The notes beneath the pieces are model-generated. The model was not told the origin of the DNA and did no database searches. It saw only the letters and a list, made by a program, of their open reading frames with translations. Shown piece by piece: positions 23,760 to 33,879 of a stretch of 64,000 nt of DNA. Each line of letters starts with the position of its first letter. Within the stretch, counting starts at the first letter, position 1. The stretch covers positions 62,001 to 126,000 of the forward strand of contig NZ_ASJB01000051.1 in assembly GCF_000478275.1 (NCBI RefSeq), in the 5' to 3' direction. Position numbers and translations under genes: made by a program. The DNA comes from Amycolatopsis orientalis DSM 40040 = KCTC 9412 (GTDB taxonomy: Bacteria; Actinomycetota; Actinomycetes; Mycobacteriales; Pseudonocardiaceae).

Positions 23760-25727
23760 GTGACCGAGAACAAGAGCGAGTACAACGCGTCGTCGATCAC
23801 GGTGCTCGAGGGGCTCGAAGCTGTCCGCAAGCGTCCCGGTATGTACATCGGTTCCACCGGTGAACGCGGCCTCCACCACCTCGTTCAAGAGGTCGTCGAC
23901 AACTCCGTCGACGAGGCCATGGCGGGTCACGCCACCAAGGTCGAGGTCACCTTGCTGGCCGACGGCGGCGTCCGGGTCGTCGACGACGGCCGCGGTATCC
24001 CGGTCGACATGCACCCCAAGGAGAAGAAGCCGACCCTCGAGGTCGTGCTCACCGTGCTCCACGCGGGCGGCAAGTTCGACAGCGACTCCTACGCGGTGTC
24101 GGGCGGTCTGCACGGCGTCGGCGTCTCCGTGGTGAACGCGCTCTCGACCAAGCTCATCGCCGAGGTCAAATACGGCGGGCGCAGCTGGCGCCAGGTCTAC
24201 ACCGACCAGATCCCCGGCGAGCTGGAGGACCTCGGCCCGGCCGAGGACACCGGCACCACGATCACGTTCTGGGCCGACGGCGGCATCTTCGAGACCACGA
24301 CGTACAACTTCGAGACGATCTCCCGTCGTCTGCAGGAGATGGCCTTCCTCAACAAGGGCCTGACCCTTTCGCTGCGCGACGAGCGCGTCGCCGACGAAGA
24401 GACCGAAGAGGACGCCTCCGGCCAGGCGGCGCGGGTCAAGGAGAAGACCTACTGCTACCCCGGCGGTCTCGAGGACTTCGTCAAGCACATCAACGGCAGC
24501 AAGGACCCGATCCACTCCTCGGTGATCTCCTTCGAGGCCAAGGGCACCGGCCTCGAGGTCGAGGTCGCCATGCAGTGGAACAACGGCTTCACGCCGTCGG
24601 TGTACACCTTCGCCAACACGATCAACACGCATGAGGGCGGCACGCACGAAGAGGGTTTCCGCGCCGCGCTCACCCGCGTCGTCAACGCGTACGCGCGCGA
24701 GAAGAAGCTGCTCAAGGAGAAGGACGCCAACCTGACCGGTGACGACGTGCGCGAGGGTCTCGCCGCGATCGTCTCGATCAAGCTGTCCGAACCGCAGTTC
24801 GAGGGCCAGACCAAGACCAAGCTGGGCAACAGCGAAGCGAAGACGTTCGTGCAGCAGACGTCGAACGAGTGGCTGGCCGACTGGTTCGAGCGCAACCCCG
24901 CCGAGTCGAAGACGATCATCAACAAGTCGATCTCCTCGGCGCACGCGCGGATGGCCGCCCGCAAGGCGCGCGACCTGGTCCGCCGCAAGGGCGCGCTGGA
25001 GATCGGCGGGCTGCCGGGCAAGCTCAAGGACTGCCGCTCGACCAACCCGTCGGAATGCGAGCTCTACATCGTCGAGGGTGACTCGGCCGGTGGTTCGGCC
25101 AAGGAAGGCCGCGACTCGATGTACCAGGCGATCCTGCCGATCCGGGGCAAGATCATCAACGTCGAGAAGGCCCGTATCGACCGCGTCCTCAAGAACACCG
25201 AGGTCCAGTCGCTGATCACCGCGCTCGGCACCGGTATCCACGACGAGTTCGACCTCGAAAAGCTGCGCTACCACAAGATCGTGCTGATGGCCGACGCCGA
25301 CGTCGACGGCCAGCACATCACCACGCTGCTGCTCACCCTGCTGTTCCGGTTCATGACCCCGCTGATCGAGCACGGGCACGTGTTCCTCTCGCGGCCGCCG
25401 CTGTACAAGATCAAGTGGCCGCGGTCGGAGCCGGAGTACGCGTACTCCGACCGTGAGCGCGACGCCGTCATCCAGGCCGGTGTCGAGGCGGGCAAGCGCC
25501 TCCCCAAGGACGACGCGATCCAGCGCTACAAGGGTCTCGGCGAGATGAACGCCGAAGAGCTGTGGGAGACCACGATGGACCCGGCGAACCGGCTGCTCGG
25601 CCAGGTCACCCTGGACGACGCCGCGCAGGCCGACGACCTGTTCTCCGTACTGATGGGCGAGGACGTCGAAGCGCGCCGCTCCTTCATCACGCGCAACGCC
25701 AAGGACGTTCGCTTCCTCGACGTGTAG
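23760..25727 (+). CDS. gyrB: DNA gyrase subunit B
   Basis: A 655-residue ATPase subunit. GTG at 23760 is chosen (TENKSEYNASSITVLEGLEA; GAGGAG 11 nt upstream); an in-frame ATG at 23685 would add 25 residues lacking family similarity. GHKL motifs: EVVDNSVDEAM, DDGRGIPVDMHP, GLHGVGVSVVNALS. The Toprim domain has EGDSAGGSAKEGRD and DADVDGQHI for metal binding. The C-terminus contains RYKGLGEMNAEELWETTMDP. With GyrA it introduces negative supercoils. Confidence 0.98.
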   Translation: MTENKSEYNASSITVLEGLEAVRKRPGMYIGSTGERGLHHLVQEVVDNSVDEAMAGHATKVEVTLLADGGVRVVDDGRGIPVDMHPKEKKPTLEVVLTVLHAGGKFDSDSYAVSGGLHGVGVSVVNALSTKLIAEVKYGGRSWRQVYTDQIPGELEDLGPAEDTGTTITFWADGGIFETTTYNFETISRRLQEMAFLNKGLTLSLRDERVADEETEEDASGQAARVKEKTYCYPGGLEDFVKHINGSKDPIHSSVISFEAKGTGLEVEVAMQWNNGFTPSVYTFANTINTHEGGTHEEGFRAALTRVVNAYAREKKLLKEKDANLTGDDVREGLAAIVSIKLSEPQFEGQTKTKLGNSEAKTFVQQTSNEWLADWFERNPAESKTIINKSISSAHARMAARKARDLVRRKGALEIGGLPGKLKDCRSTNPSECELYIVEGDSAGGSAKEGRDSMYQAILPIRGKIINVEKARIDRVLKNTEVQSLITALGTGIHDEFDLEKLRYHKIVLMADADVDGQHITTLLLTLLFRFMTPLIEHGHVFLSRPPLYKIKWPRSEPEYAYSDRERDAVIQAGVEAGKRLPKDDAIQRYKGLGEMNAEELWETTMDPANRLLGQVTLDDAAQADDLFSVLMGEDVEARRSFITRNAKDVRFLDV

Positions 25728-25778
25728 TCACGTCCCGTTTCTCTGTCCCATCAGGACTGCCCTCACGAGAAGGACCTC

Positions 25779-28301
<2,523 letters not shown>

Positions 28302-28338
28302 GCGACGCCCCCACGTACTGGGTAAGGACTGACACCTC

Positions 28339-29028
28339 GTGACACCATCCGAGAAGCCCGAAGCAGGCGGCGCGCAGGCGGGCTCGTCGAGCCCGCCCTG
28401 GCAGCGCGACAGCGGTGCGGGGGAGGCCGAAGGAGCCGGCGAGCAGACGGTCTCGGTGTCTTCGGTCGCCACCGAAGACGTGGCCTACTCGGAACCGAAG
28501 CAGGACGCGACCACCGTGACCGACTACCACGGGGTCAGCGGCACCGCCGCGAAGAGGCTCTTCGGCGACAGCGGAGAGGGCGACCAACCCGCCCCCTCCG
28601 CCATCCCGTCGGCCTCCCGCACCCGTGCCGCCCCCACCGCGCTCCGCCGCCCCGGCCGCGGACCGCGTCGCGCCAGCCTGCAGATCAAACGCTTCGACCC
28701 CTGGTCGGTGCTGAAACTGTCCCTCGTCCTCGGCGTCGCGCTGTTCTTCGTCTGGCTCGTCGCCGTCGGCGTCCTCTACACCGTCCTCGACGGCATGGGC
28801 GTCTGGGACAAACTCAACGGGACCTACTCGTCGCTCGTCGGCGGCGAAGGTGCCGACGCACCGGCGGACCCCTTGATCAGCGCGGGCCGCGTCTTCGGGA
28901 TCGCGGCCATCCTCGGCGCCATCAACATCGTGCTGATCTCGGCACTCGCCACCGTCAGCGCCTTCATCTACAACGTCTCCGCGGACCTCGCCGGAGGCCT
29001 GGAAGTGACCCTTTCCGAACGAGAGTGA
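28339..29028 (+). CDS. DUF3566 membrane protein
   Basis: A 229-residue protein with GTG start, 37 bp after gyrA. The first 115 residues are disordered and rich in Ala, Glu and Pro. Two transmembrane helices follow: LKLSLVLGVALFFVWLVAVG (about 129-150) and IAAILGAINIVLISALATVS (about 190-210). The short C-terminus is ADLAGGLEVTLSERE. It corresponds to Rv0007 of M. tuberculosis by position and topology. The role is unknown; the placement suggests a link with envelope or division. Confidence 0.88.
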   Translation: MTPSEKPEAGGAQAGSSSPPWQRDSGAGEAEGAGEQTVSVSSVATEDVAYSEPKQDATTVTDYHGVSGTAAKRLFGDSGEGDQPAPSAIPSASRTRAAPTALRRPGRGPRRASLQIKRFDPWSVLKLSLVLGVALFFVWLVAVGVLYTVLDGMGVWDKLNGTYSSLVGGEGADAPADPLISAGRVFGIAAILGAINIVLISALATVSAFIYNVSADLAGGLEVTLSERE

Positions 29029-29075
29029 CCCGGTTGCAGGGCGCCGAAAGGCGTCCTGTAATCTTCTCGTCGTTC

Positions 29076-29149
29076 GGGCCCATAGCTCAGGCGGTTAGAG
29101 CGCTTCGCTGATAACGAAGAGGTCCCAGGTTCAAGTCCTGGTGGGCCCA
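29076..29149 (+). tRNA. tRNA-Ile (GAT)
   Basis: 74 nt. The acceptor stem GGGCCCA pairs with TGGGCCC and the discriminator is A. The anticodon stem CTTCG/CGAAG holds the loop CTGATAA with anticodon GAT at 29110-29112. The T-arm is CCAGGTTCAAGTCCTGG. CCA is not encoded. The position after gyrA matches ileT in mycobacteria. Confidence 0.98.
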
Positions 29150-29203
29150 CCCGATTGCCCGGTCTGTGTTCGCGGAAAACGCGAACACGGATCGGGTGTT
29201 TTT
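29149..29203 (+). terminator. Rho-independent terminator after tRNA-Ile
   Basis: Nested arms ACCCGAT...ATCGGGT (29149-29155/29191-29197) and GTGTTCGCG/CGCGAACAC (29166-29174/29180-29188) with loop GAAAA, followed by a run of five T. A classical intrinsic terminator, rare in such high-GC DNA. Confidence 0.9.
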
Positions 29204-29204
29204 C

Positions 29205-29275
29205 GTTTTGGGGGTCGAACCCCCAAACCCCCGCCAGGGGAGGGCTTCGCCCCCCCTGGACCCCCCGGTCGGCTC
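29205..29275. repeat. GC-rich REP-like hairpins after tRNA-Ile
   Basis: Back-to-back palindromes: GGGGGTCGAACCCCC at about 29207-29221 and CCAGGGGAGGGCTTCGCCCCCCCTGG-type hairpin at 29234-29259 with a TTCG loop, followed by ACCCCCCGG. A related palindrome (CCGGGGGGCCGAGCCCCCCGG type) follows tRNA-Leu at 60229. No gene is seen between the tRNA and 29455 apart from these and the parS-like site. Confidence 0.6.
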
Positions 29276-29346
29276 GGGCCCTGGCGGGCCCATTGCCGTG
29301 GACCGGCGCCATCAGGGAGAGGTGAGGGGCGGCGCCGTGGGGATTT

Positions 29347-29362
29347 GGTTCCACGTGGAACG
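29347..29362. promoter_or_regulatory. parS-like site on the right arm
   Basis: GGTTCCACGTGGAACG contains the perfect 14-bp palindrome GTTCCACGTGGAAC, differing from the parS core GTTTCACGTGAAAC by one symmetric change in each half. It lies about 10 kb to the right of oriC, whereas the other three lie 5-6 kb to the left. ParB binding is likely but weaker. Confidence 0.6.
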
Positions 29363-29454
29363 GAGCGGGGTCGTGGGGGTGGGGAAGTGGGGAGTGGCGT
29401 GCAGTAGCATCGGTGGGTAGGCGGAGCAACTCGGCGAAGAAGAGGGGGCTTCTG

Positions 29455-29643
29455 ATGAAGAAGCTGTTGGCACTCGCGGTCATCGCGGGCGGCGTGCTGT
29501 TCGTGATCAAGCGCAACAAGGCAGCCAAGGCCGAGGCCGACCTGTGGCGGGAGGCCACCGCTCCCACCGAGCGTCCCCTGGGCGCCGTTTCCACGAACGG
29601 AAGCGCCCCGGCCAAGGCGGCGGACGCGTCCCGCAACAACTGA
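29455..29643 (+). CDS. DLW-39 family small membrane protein
   Basis: A 62-residue protein. ATG at 29455 is chosen with GAGGGGG 7 nt upstream, since a helix then begins at once (KKLLALAVIAGGVLFVIKR). The family hallmark AEADLWREAT follows the membrane segment. The Ala/Ser/Asn-rich tail (residues 39-62) is longer than usual for this roughly 40-residue family. It lies between tRNA-Ile and tRNA-Ala, its usual location in actinobacteria. No function is known. Confidence 0.85.
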   Translation: MKKLLALAVIAGGVLFVIKRNKAAKAEADLWREATAPTERPLGAVSTNGSAPAKAADASRNN

Positions 29644-29679
29644 TTCGGCGCGGGCGGTTATCATGATCGCCTGCGATCC

Positions 29680-29752
29680 GGGGCTGTAGCTCAATTGGTA
29701 GAGCACTGCCTTTGCAAGGCAGGGGTCAGGGGTTCGATTCCCCTCAGCTCCA
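29680..29752 (+). tRNA. tRNA-Ala (TGC)
   Basis: 73 nt. The acceptor GGGGCTG/CAGCTCC contains the G3-U70 identity pair of alanine tRNAs. The anticodon stem CTGCC/GGCAG has loop TTTGCAA with TGC at 29713-29715. The T-arm is AGGGGTTCGATTCCCCT. CCA is not encoded. Confidence 0.98.
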
Positions 29753-29758
29753 CGTAAC

Positions 29759-29807
29759 CCGGGGCGAGTGTGTCGGCGGAAAACGCCGGCCCACTCGCCC
29801 CGTTTTG
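29759..29807 (+). terminator. Terminator after tRNA-Ala
   Basis: Long stem: CGGGGCGAGTG pairs with CACTCGCCCCG, and an inner GTCGGCG/CGCCGGC pairs around loop GAAAA. It is followed by TTTTG. Confidence 0.88.
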
Positions 29808-29907
29808 TTTCGGGGTGACGTTCGTCACCGGACGCGCATCGCGAAGTCGGACTCCCAGCCAAGTCAACGCTGCTTACATGGACTGGAATCCGGACAGCGA
29901 GGTGAAC

Positions 29908-30279
29908 ATGGTCAGTTTCGAAACCGACCTCGACGATCTCAGGTTGTCGAGCAAGGAACTGCAGAAGGCCGCGGACATAGTCAGTACCGCCCACACCGGT
30001 GTGCGAGGGCAGGACGTCCCCGCCCCCGACCCGGTCACCGGTGGCCTTCTCCCCGGGATTTTCGCGCCGGACACCGCGTTCGGGAAAAGCCTGGGCATGC
30101 GCGGGGTTTCGGCCGCCTACGAAGAACATCGCGCGGCCGTCGAGAAGATGCTCGCGAAGCTGCACCAAAGCACGCAGGACACTTCCCAGGCCCTGCTGAG
30201 GATCGCCGAACTGTACGAATCCGTGGACGAGGACAACAAGCAGCGAGTGAACCGCGCGGCGTACGGGGAACAGGGGTAG
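29908..30279 (+). CDS. EspC-like type VII secretion substrate (small partner)
   Basis: A 123-residue helical protein. ATG at 29908 is chosen for GAGG 5 nt upstream; ATG at 29878 is possible. Two long helices (residues about 4-30 and 66-105) are separated by a Pro/Gly turn (VPAPDPVTGGLLPG). This is the architecture of the EspC/EspF family of ESX secretion-associated proteins. The C-terminal motif YESVD (103-107) matches the YxxxD/E type VII export signal placed after the second helix. It lacks a WxG turn, as EspC does. It is followed after 4 bp by a larger helical partner. The assignment rests on architecture and the motif. Confidence 0.68.
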   Translation: MVSFETDLDDLRLSSKELQKAADIVSTAHTGVRGQDVPAPDPVTGGLLPGIFAPDTAFGKSLGMRGVSAAYEEHRAAVEKMLAKLHQSTQDTSQALLRIAELYESVDEDNKQRVNRAAYGEQG

Positions 30280-30283
30280 CGGC

Positions 30284-31330
30284 GTGGACGGGTACTTCAA
30301 CGCACTGGACGCGGAGACCACCTCCGGAGGCCTCGTCAGGGACAACAGCAAGCTCCTCGACGGGATTACCGCCGACCTCACCAAGGGCGCCAACGACGCC
30401 TACGCGGCGGTGGATCTCCTTTTCCAGGACTGGCTCATGGGCAGCGACGTCGACCTCAGCGGCGGGCGGAAGGAGCAAGTCCGCGACTTCTTCCTGGAGT
30501 TCTCCGAGGCGGAACTCGTCGGCGAGAACAGCCTGCAGACCATGATCGAGGCTTACGAAAAATGCTGGAACTCCTTCCAGGACACGAAAGCTCCGCTCGA
30601 CAGGTCCCTCGTCCTGCTGCTCAAGTGGCGCGGTGAAGGAGCCGAGACCGCCAAGAGCTACATCCAGGGTCTCGTGAACACCTACTCCCGCGTGGGCACC
30701 AAACTCACCGTGCTGGAGGCCGACATCGTGGCCGCGCGGGACGCCATCGCGACCGCGAGGGCCGACCTGAGCGCGCTCGCCTCGTCCTTCCTGACCGCCG
30801 CGGAAAAGTACCGGGACGACCAGGAACGGCAAGACGAATCCGCTTTGACGAAGGCGTTGGCGGCGGGTTTCGCCGGCGCTGTCGCGGCCTTGCTCGTGGC
30901 GGCCGTCCCGCCTGCCGGTGCCGCCCTCACCGCGGCGACCTTCTTCACCACCGCGAACGGCGTCCAGGTCGCCGGTGCCGCGGCCGGTGCCGGACTCTCC
31001 ACATTGGTCTCGGAGAACGCGTCGATCATCGGCGACAGCCCGGAAACCATCTACAACAGCTTCCACGACGGCGTGGTCAACATCCGCGAAGGCATGTTCC
31101 GCGCCACGGAATCGCTGATCTCGAAGATCAACGTCGAGATCAACAACCTGCCGATCGTCCCCGAACCGCCGGACGTCAGCCCCGGCGAGACCTTCGATCC
31201 CGGCAACTTCGAAACCGAGAACACCGACAAGGGCACGGAAAAGCGGGTCCGGGAGAAGAACGTCGACATCTCCAACGACGGTCAGTTCGAGCAACCGCCG
31301 ATGGAGTTGTCACCACTGCCGACCGATTGA
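30284..31330 (+). CDS. Large helical Esp-like protein with membrane hairpin
   Basis: A 348-residue protein with GTG start, 4 bp after the EspC-like gene. Residues 1-185 are helical and charged (LLKWRGEGAETAKSYIQGL, SRVGTKLTVLEADIVAARD). Residues about 190-245 are very hydrophobic and small-residue-rich (AAGFAGAVAALLVAAVPPAG; VAGAAAGAGLSTLV), likely a membrane hairpin. The last 65 residues are acidic and disordered (PEPPDVSPGETFDPGNFE). The pairing of a small EspC-like and a large EspA/EspE-like gene is as in ESX-1-associated loci. No nuclease or ADP-ribosyltransferase motif is visible, so I do not call it a toxin. Confidence 0.6.
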   Translation: MDGYFNALDAETTSGGLVRDNSKLLDGITADLTKGANDAYAAVDLLFQDWLMGSDVDLSGGRKEQVRDFFLEFSEAELVGENSLQTMIEAYEKCWNSFQDTKAPLDRSLVLLLKWRGEGAETAKSYIQGLVNTYSRVGTKLTVLEADIVAARDAIATARADLSALASSFLTAAEKYRDDQERQDESALTKALAAGFAGAVAALLVAAVPPAGAALTAATFFTTANGVQVAGAAAGAGLSTLVSENASIIGDSPETIYNSFHDGVVNIREGMFRATESLISKINVEINNLPIVPEPPDVSPGETFDPGNFETENTDKGTEKRVREKNVDISNDGQFEQPPMELSPLPTD

Positions 31331-31383
31331 CACCCGGTGGGGTCTTCCGGTGCGGAGACCCCACCGTTCCAAGGAGTTTCAGC

Positions 31384-31899
31384 GTGGCCGAAAAACCGGC
31401 GCCCCAGAAGAAGCCGGCCAACGACCGGCAAGCGATGCTCGAAGCGCTGGCCGCTCTTTCGGTGGAAGCGTCCTCACCGGACGGTGCCGTCTCCGTGTCG
31501 GTCAACACCGACGGCGTGATGACACGGCTCAGGGTGAGCGACGCCGTTTCGCGGATGTCGCCCGCCGAGATCGCGGACGCCGTCATGCGGACTTATCAGG
31601 AAGCGCAGCAAGGATCCGCGAAACGCAGCGCGGAGCTGATGGCGCCGATCGGCAACGCCGGGTACATCACGGACAGGCTCCGCTGGCGGCTCGGGTTCAC
31701 CCCTTCGTTCCAGCAGACCGGGGAAACCGTCGCGCCCGCTTCCCCGGTCTCGCGACGGCCGGCGGCGGGCGCCGAGAACGTCGTACTGCGGGACCGTTCG
31801 GGAGAACCGGCCGGGCCCGCCGAGGACGAGCAGGACGAACCGGCGGAATCCGACGACCAGTACTACGAGCAGGGTCTGCGGTACCGGCCTTCCTGGTAG
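31384..31899 (+). CDS. YbaB/EbfC-family (EspL-like) protein
   Basis: A 171-residue protein. GTG at 31384 is chosen for AAGGAG 9 nt upstream. The YbaB/EbfC-like core is residues 12-90 (ALSVEASSPDGAVSVSVNTD, VMTRLRVSDAVSRMSPAEI, DAVMRTYQEAQQGSAKRSAE). A disordered acidic tail (EDEQDEPAESDDQYYEQG) follows. YbaB-like proteins occur in ESX loci (EspL), where they accompany secretion substrates. It completes a three-gene cluster and abuts the convergent hydrolase gene with no spacer. Confidence 0.7.
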   Translation: MAEKPAPQKKPANDRQAMLEALAALSVEASSPDGAVSVSVNTDGVMTRLRVSDAVSRMSPAEIADAVMRTYQEAQQGSAKRSAELMAPIGNAGYITDRLRWRLGFTPSFQQTGETVAPASPVSRRPAAGAENVVLRDRSGEPAGPAEDEQDEPAESDDQYYEQGLRYRPSW

Positions 31900-32751
31900 T
31901 CAGCCGCGAAGCAGTCGTTCGTCCAGCTTCGCCAGATAGTCGCGGCCGAACTCGCCGTTTTCCAGATCCCGCCACAGCACCGGCGGCAGATCCGGGGCCA
32001 CCTCGGGCGACCGCGACGCGGCGGCCAGCGCGATGGTGGCGGCGGTGTCGACGTCGCCGGTGAACGCGACGCAGCGGTGGAGCATCCGGGCGAGCCCTCC
32101 GCCGTCGGCGAGGACGGTCAGCGCGGCACGGACGCTCATCCAGCCCTGCGGCCCGATCTTGCCCGACCACGGCCGAGCCCAGCCGCCGTGCCCGACGTCC
32201 TCGGGAAGCACTCTGTCGATCCATCGCGCGACCTCGGCCAGCGGTCCGAGCCGGTGGTGGCAGTAGTGCACGGCCAGCGCGGCGGCCTGGGCGGCGGCGA
32301 TCCCGGCCGGGGTGTCGTGCGTGATCCTGGCCTGCAGTTTCGCGTGATAGAGGACGTCGTCGACGGTCGGCAGGACGCCGATCGGCCCGGCGCGCATGGC
32401 CGCCCCGCTCTTGTCGCTCTGCGGCTGGAGCCGTCGTAGCAGTTCCTCGCCGTCCCGGACCTCGCTGAGCAGCTGATGGAAACGCGGTGCGTAGCCGTCG
32501 TGCGGATCGCGATGGTAGGCGAGGACGAACTGCTCGGCGAGCAGCAGCGGAGTCCAGCGGCGGCCGGAGACGAGCAATTCGGCGATGGCGATCGTCATCT
32601 GCGTGTCGTCGGTGTAGCGGCCTGCCGGGACGCCGAGCTGGCCGGGATGCGGCACGTATCCGGTGAGCGTGTTGTGTTCGGCGACGAAGCTCGGGTACGC
32701 GTGCTCGAAGGAGCCTCCGTACGCGTCGCCGATGGCCAGTTCGACCAGCAT
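31900..32751 (-). CDS. ADP-ribosylglycohydrolase family protein
   Basis: A 283-residue DraG/ARH-type hydrolase. The metal-binding motifs are visible: GDAYGGSFE at residues 8-16, YTDDTQMTIA at about 46-55 and GDVDTAATIALA near residue 233. These coordinate two metal ions for removing ADP-ribose from proteins or small molecules. ATG has AGGAG 4 nt upstream. It starts 9 bp after the stop of the AraC-family gene, so the two form an operon. The C-terminus ends next to the convergent YbaB gene. The target is unknown. Confidence 0.88.
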   Translation of the reverse strand: MLVELAIGDAYGGSFEHAYPSFVAEHNTLTGYVPHPGQLGVPAGRYTDDTQMTIAIAELLVSGRRWTPLLLAEQFVLAYHRDPHDGYAPRFHQLLSEVRDGEELLRRLQPQSDKSGAAMRAGPIGVLPTVDDVLYHAKLQARITHDTPAGIAAAQAAALAVHYCHHRLGPLAEVARWIDRVLPEDVGHGGWARPWSGKIGPQGWMSVRAALTVLADGGGLARMLHRCVAFTGDVDTAATIALAAASRSPEVAPDLPPVLWRDLENGEFGRDYLAKLDERLLRG

Positions 32752-32760
32752 CGCACTCCT

Positions 32761-33765
32761 TCAGGCGGTGAGACGTGCCGTTTGCGAAGGGAGTTTGCCG
32801 TAGGTCTCGCGGTAAAAACCGGAAAACCGGCCGAGATGCGTGAAGCCCCAGCGCAAGGCGACGTCGGTGACGGTGCCCGCGGCGCGCCCCTGCGCGATCG
32901 CGAGCAGGTCCTGGTGGACGTGGTCGAGCCGGACGCGCCGCAGGTACTCCATCGGCGTCAGCCCGAGTTCGGTGCGGAAAGCCAGTTGCAGCGCGCGCAC
33001 GCTGACCCGCGCGGCCATCGCCAGCTCGCCGATCGACACCGGTTCGGCGGCGTGTTCCTCGCAGTAGGTCATCGCGCGGCGGACCGCCGTCGACTTCGGC
33101 CGGGACGGTTCCGCGGCCAGGTCGTCGGACAGCGAATGCGGCTGGGTGTCGAGCAGGCCGTGCAGCAGCAGCTTTTCGAAATGCGCGGCGGCCAGCGGCG
33201 ATCGGTCGAACAGGCCGGAGGCCGCGGTCTCGCTGAAGGTGTGGAGCAGGGTGATCCACTGGCCCATGCCCGACGCCTCGACGATCGCCGGATCGAAGCG
33301 CAGGGTCGACGTCGGCGCCTCGCCGCGCCGTTCCCGCATCGCGTCCGCCACCAGTTGCTTGCCGATCCGGAGCATCAGGATGTCGGGATGCTCGAATCCG
33401 GTCCGGAAGCGGGTCTCCGGTCCGGTGACGACGTGGCGTGACTGCACCTCTTCTTTGTTGATGAGGAACTGGCTACGGCCCGTCACGGTCACGACGACTG
33501 TGTAGGCGTCGGGGGTCTCTTCGCCGTGCAGGACGACGTCGGAGTCCAGCGTCATCTCGTAGACGGAGAGGCCGTTCGGGTCGATTCCGGGGACGCGCAG
33601 GCCGCTGAGCTGGGAGATGTCGAAGAACCCGGTGGGCGCCGGGGTGTGCAGCTTGACCGTGTCCGGGGCGAGGAACGCCTGGAAGGTGTCCTCGAGTTCG
33701 TCGAAATCGTCGCCGGTGACCACCGTCGACGCGATCGCTGAGCCTTCCGAGAACCGCTTGCGCAC
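32761..33765 (-). CDS. AraC-family transcriptional regulator
   Basis: A 334-residue regulator with GTG start. The N-terminal ligand/dimerisation domain of the AraC_binding_2 type covers about residues 10-200. The C-terminal helix-turn-helix pair covers about 225-330 (IGELAMAARVSVRALQLAFR; VTDVALRWGFTHLGRFSGFY; RETYGKLPSQT). It probably controls its own operon including the ADP-ribosylglycohydrolase. The inducer cannot be inferred. Confidence 0.92.
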   Translation of the reverse strand: MRKRFSEGSAIASTVVTGDDFDELEDTFQAFLAPDTVKLHTPAPTGFFDISQLSGLRVPGIDPNGLSVYEMTLDSDVVLHGEETPDAYTVVVTVTGRSQFLINKEEVQSRHVVTGPETRFRTGFEHPDILMLRIGKQLVADAMRERRGEAPTSTLRFDPAIVEASGMGQWITLLHTFSETAASGLFDRSPLAAAHFEKLLLHGLLDTQPHSLSDDLAAEPSRPKSTAVRRAMTYCEEHAAEPVSIGELAMAARVSVRALQLAFRTELGLTPMEYLRRVRLDHVHQDLLAIAQGRAAGTVTDVALRWGFTHLGRFSGFYRETYGKLPSQTARLTA

Positions 33766-33879
33766 CTGTTGATTATCCAGAATTCAGCCATTCGGGGCAC
33801 CGAAGAACAAAGTCGATCATGCTATTGGGTTCCCGTCGCCGGACTGCGGTGGGCCACCGGATGCCCAAACCGTGGAGTG

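Noticed and set aside
30284..31330. The 348-residue helical protein as a polymorphic toxin.
   Set aside because: No toxin-domain motif is visible at the C-terminus, which is disordered and acidic, and no immunity gene follows.
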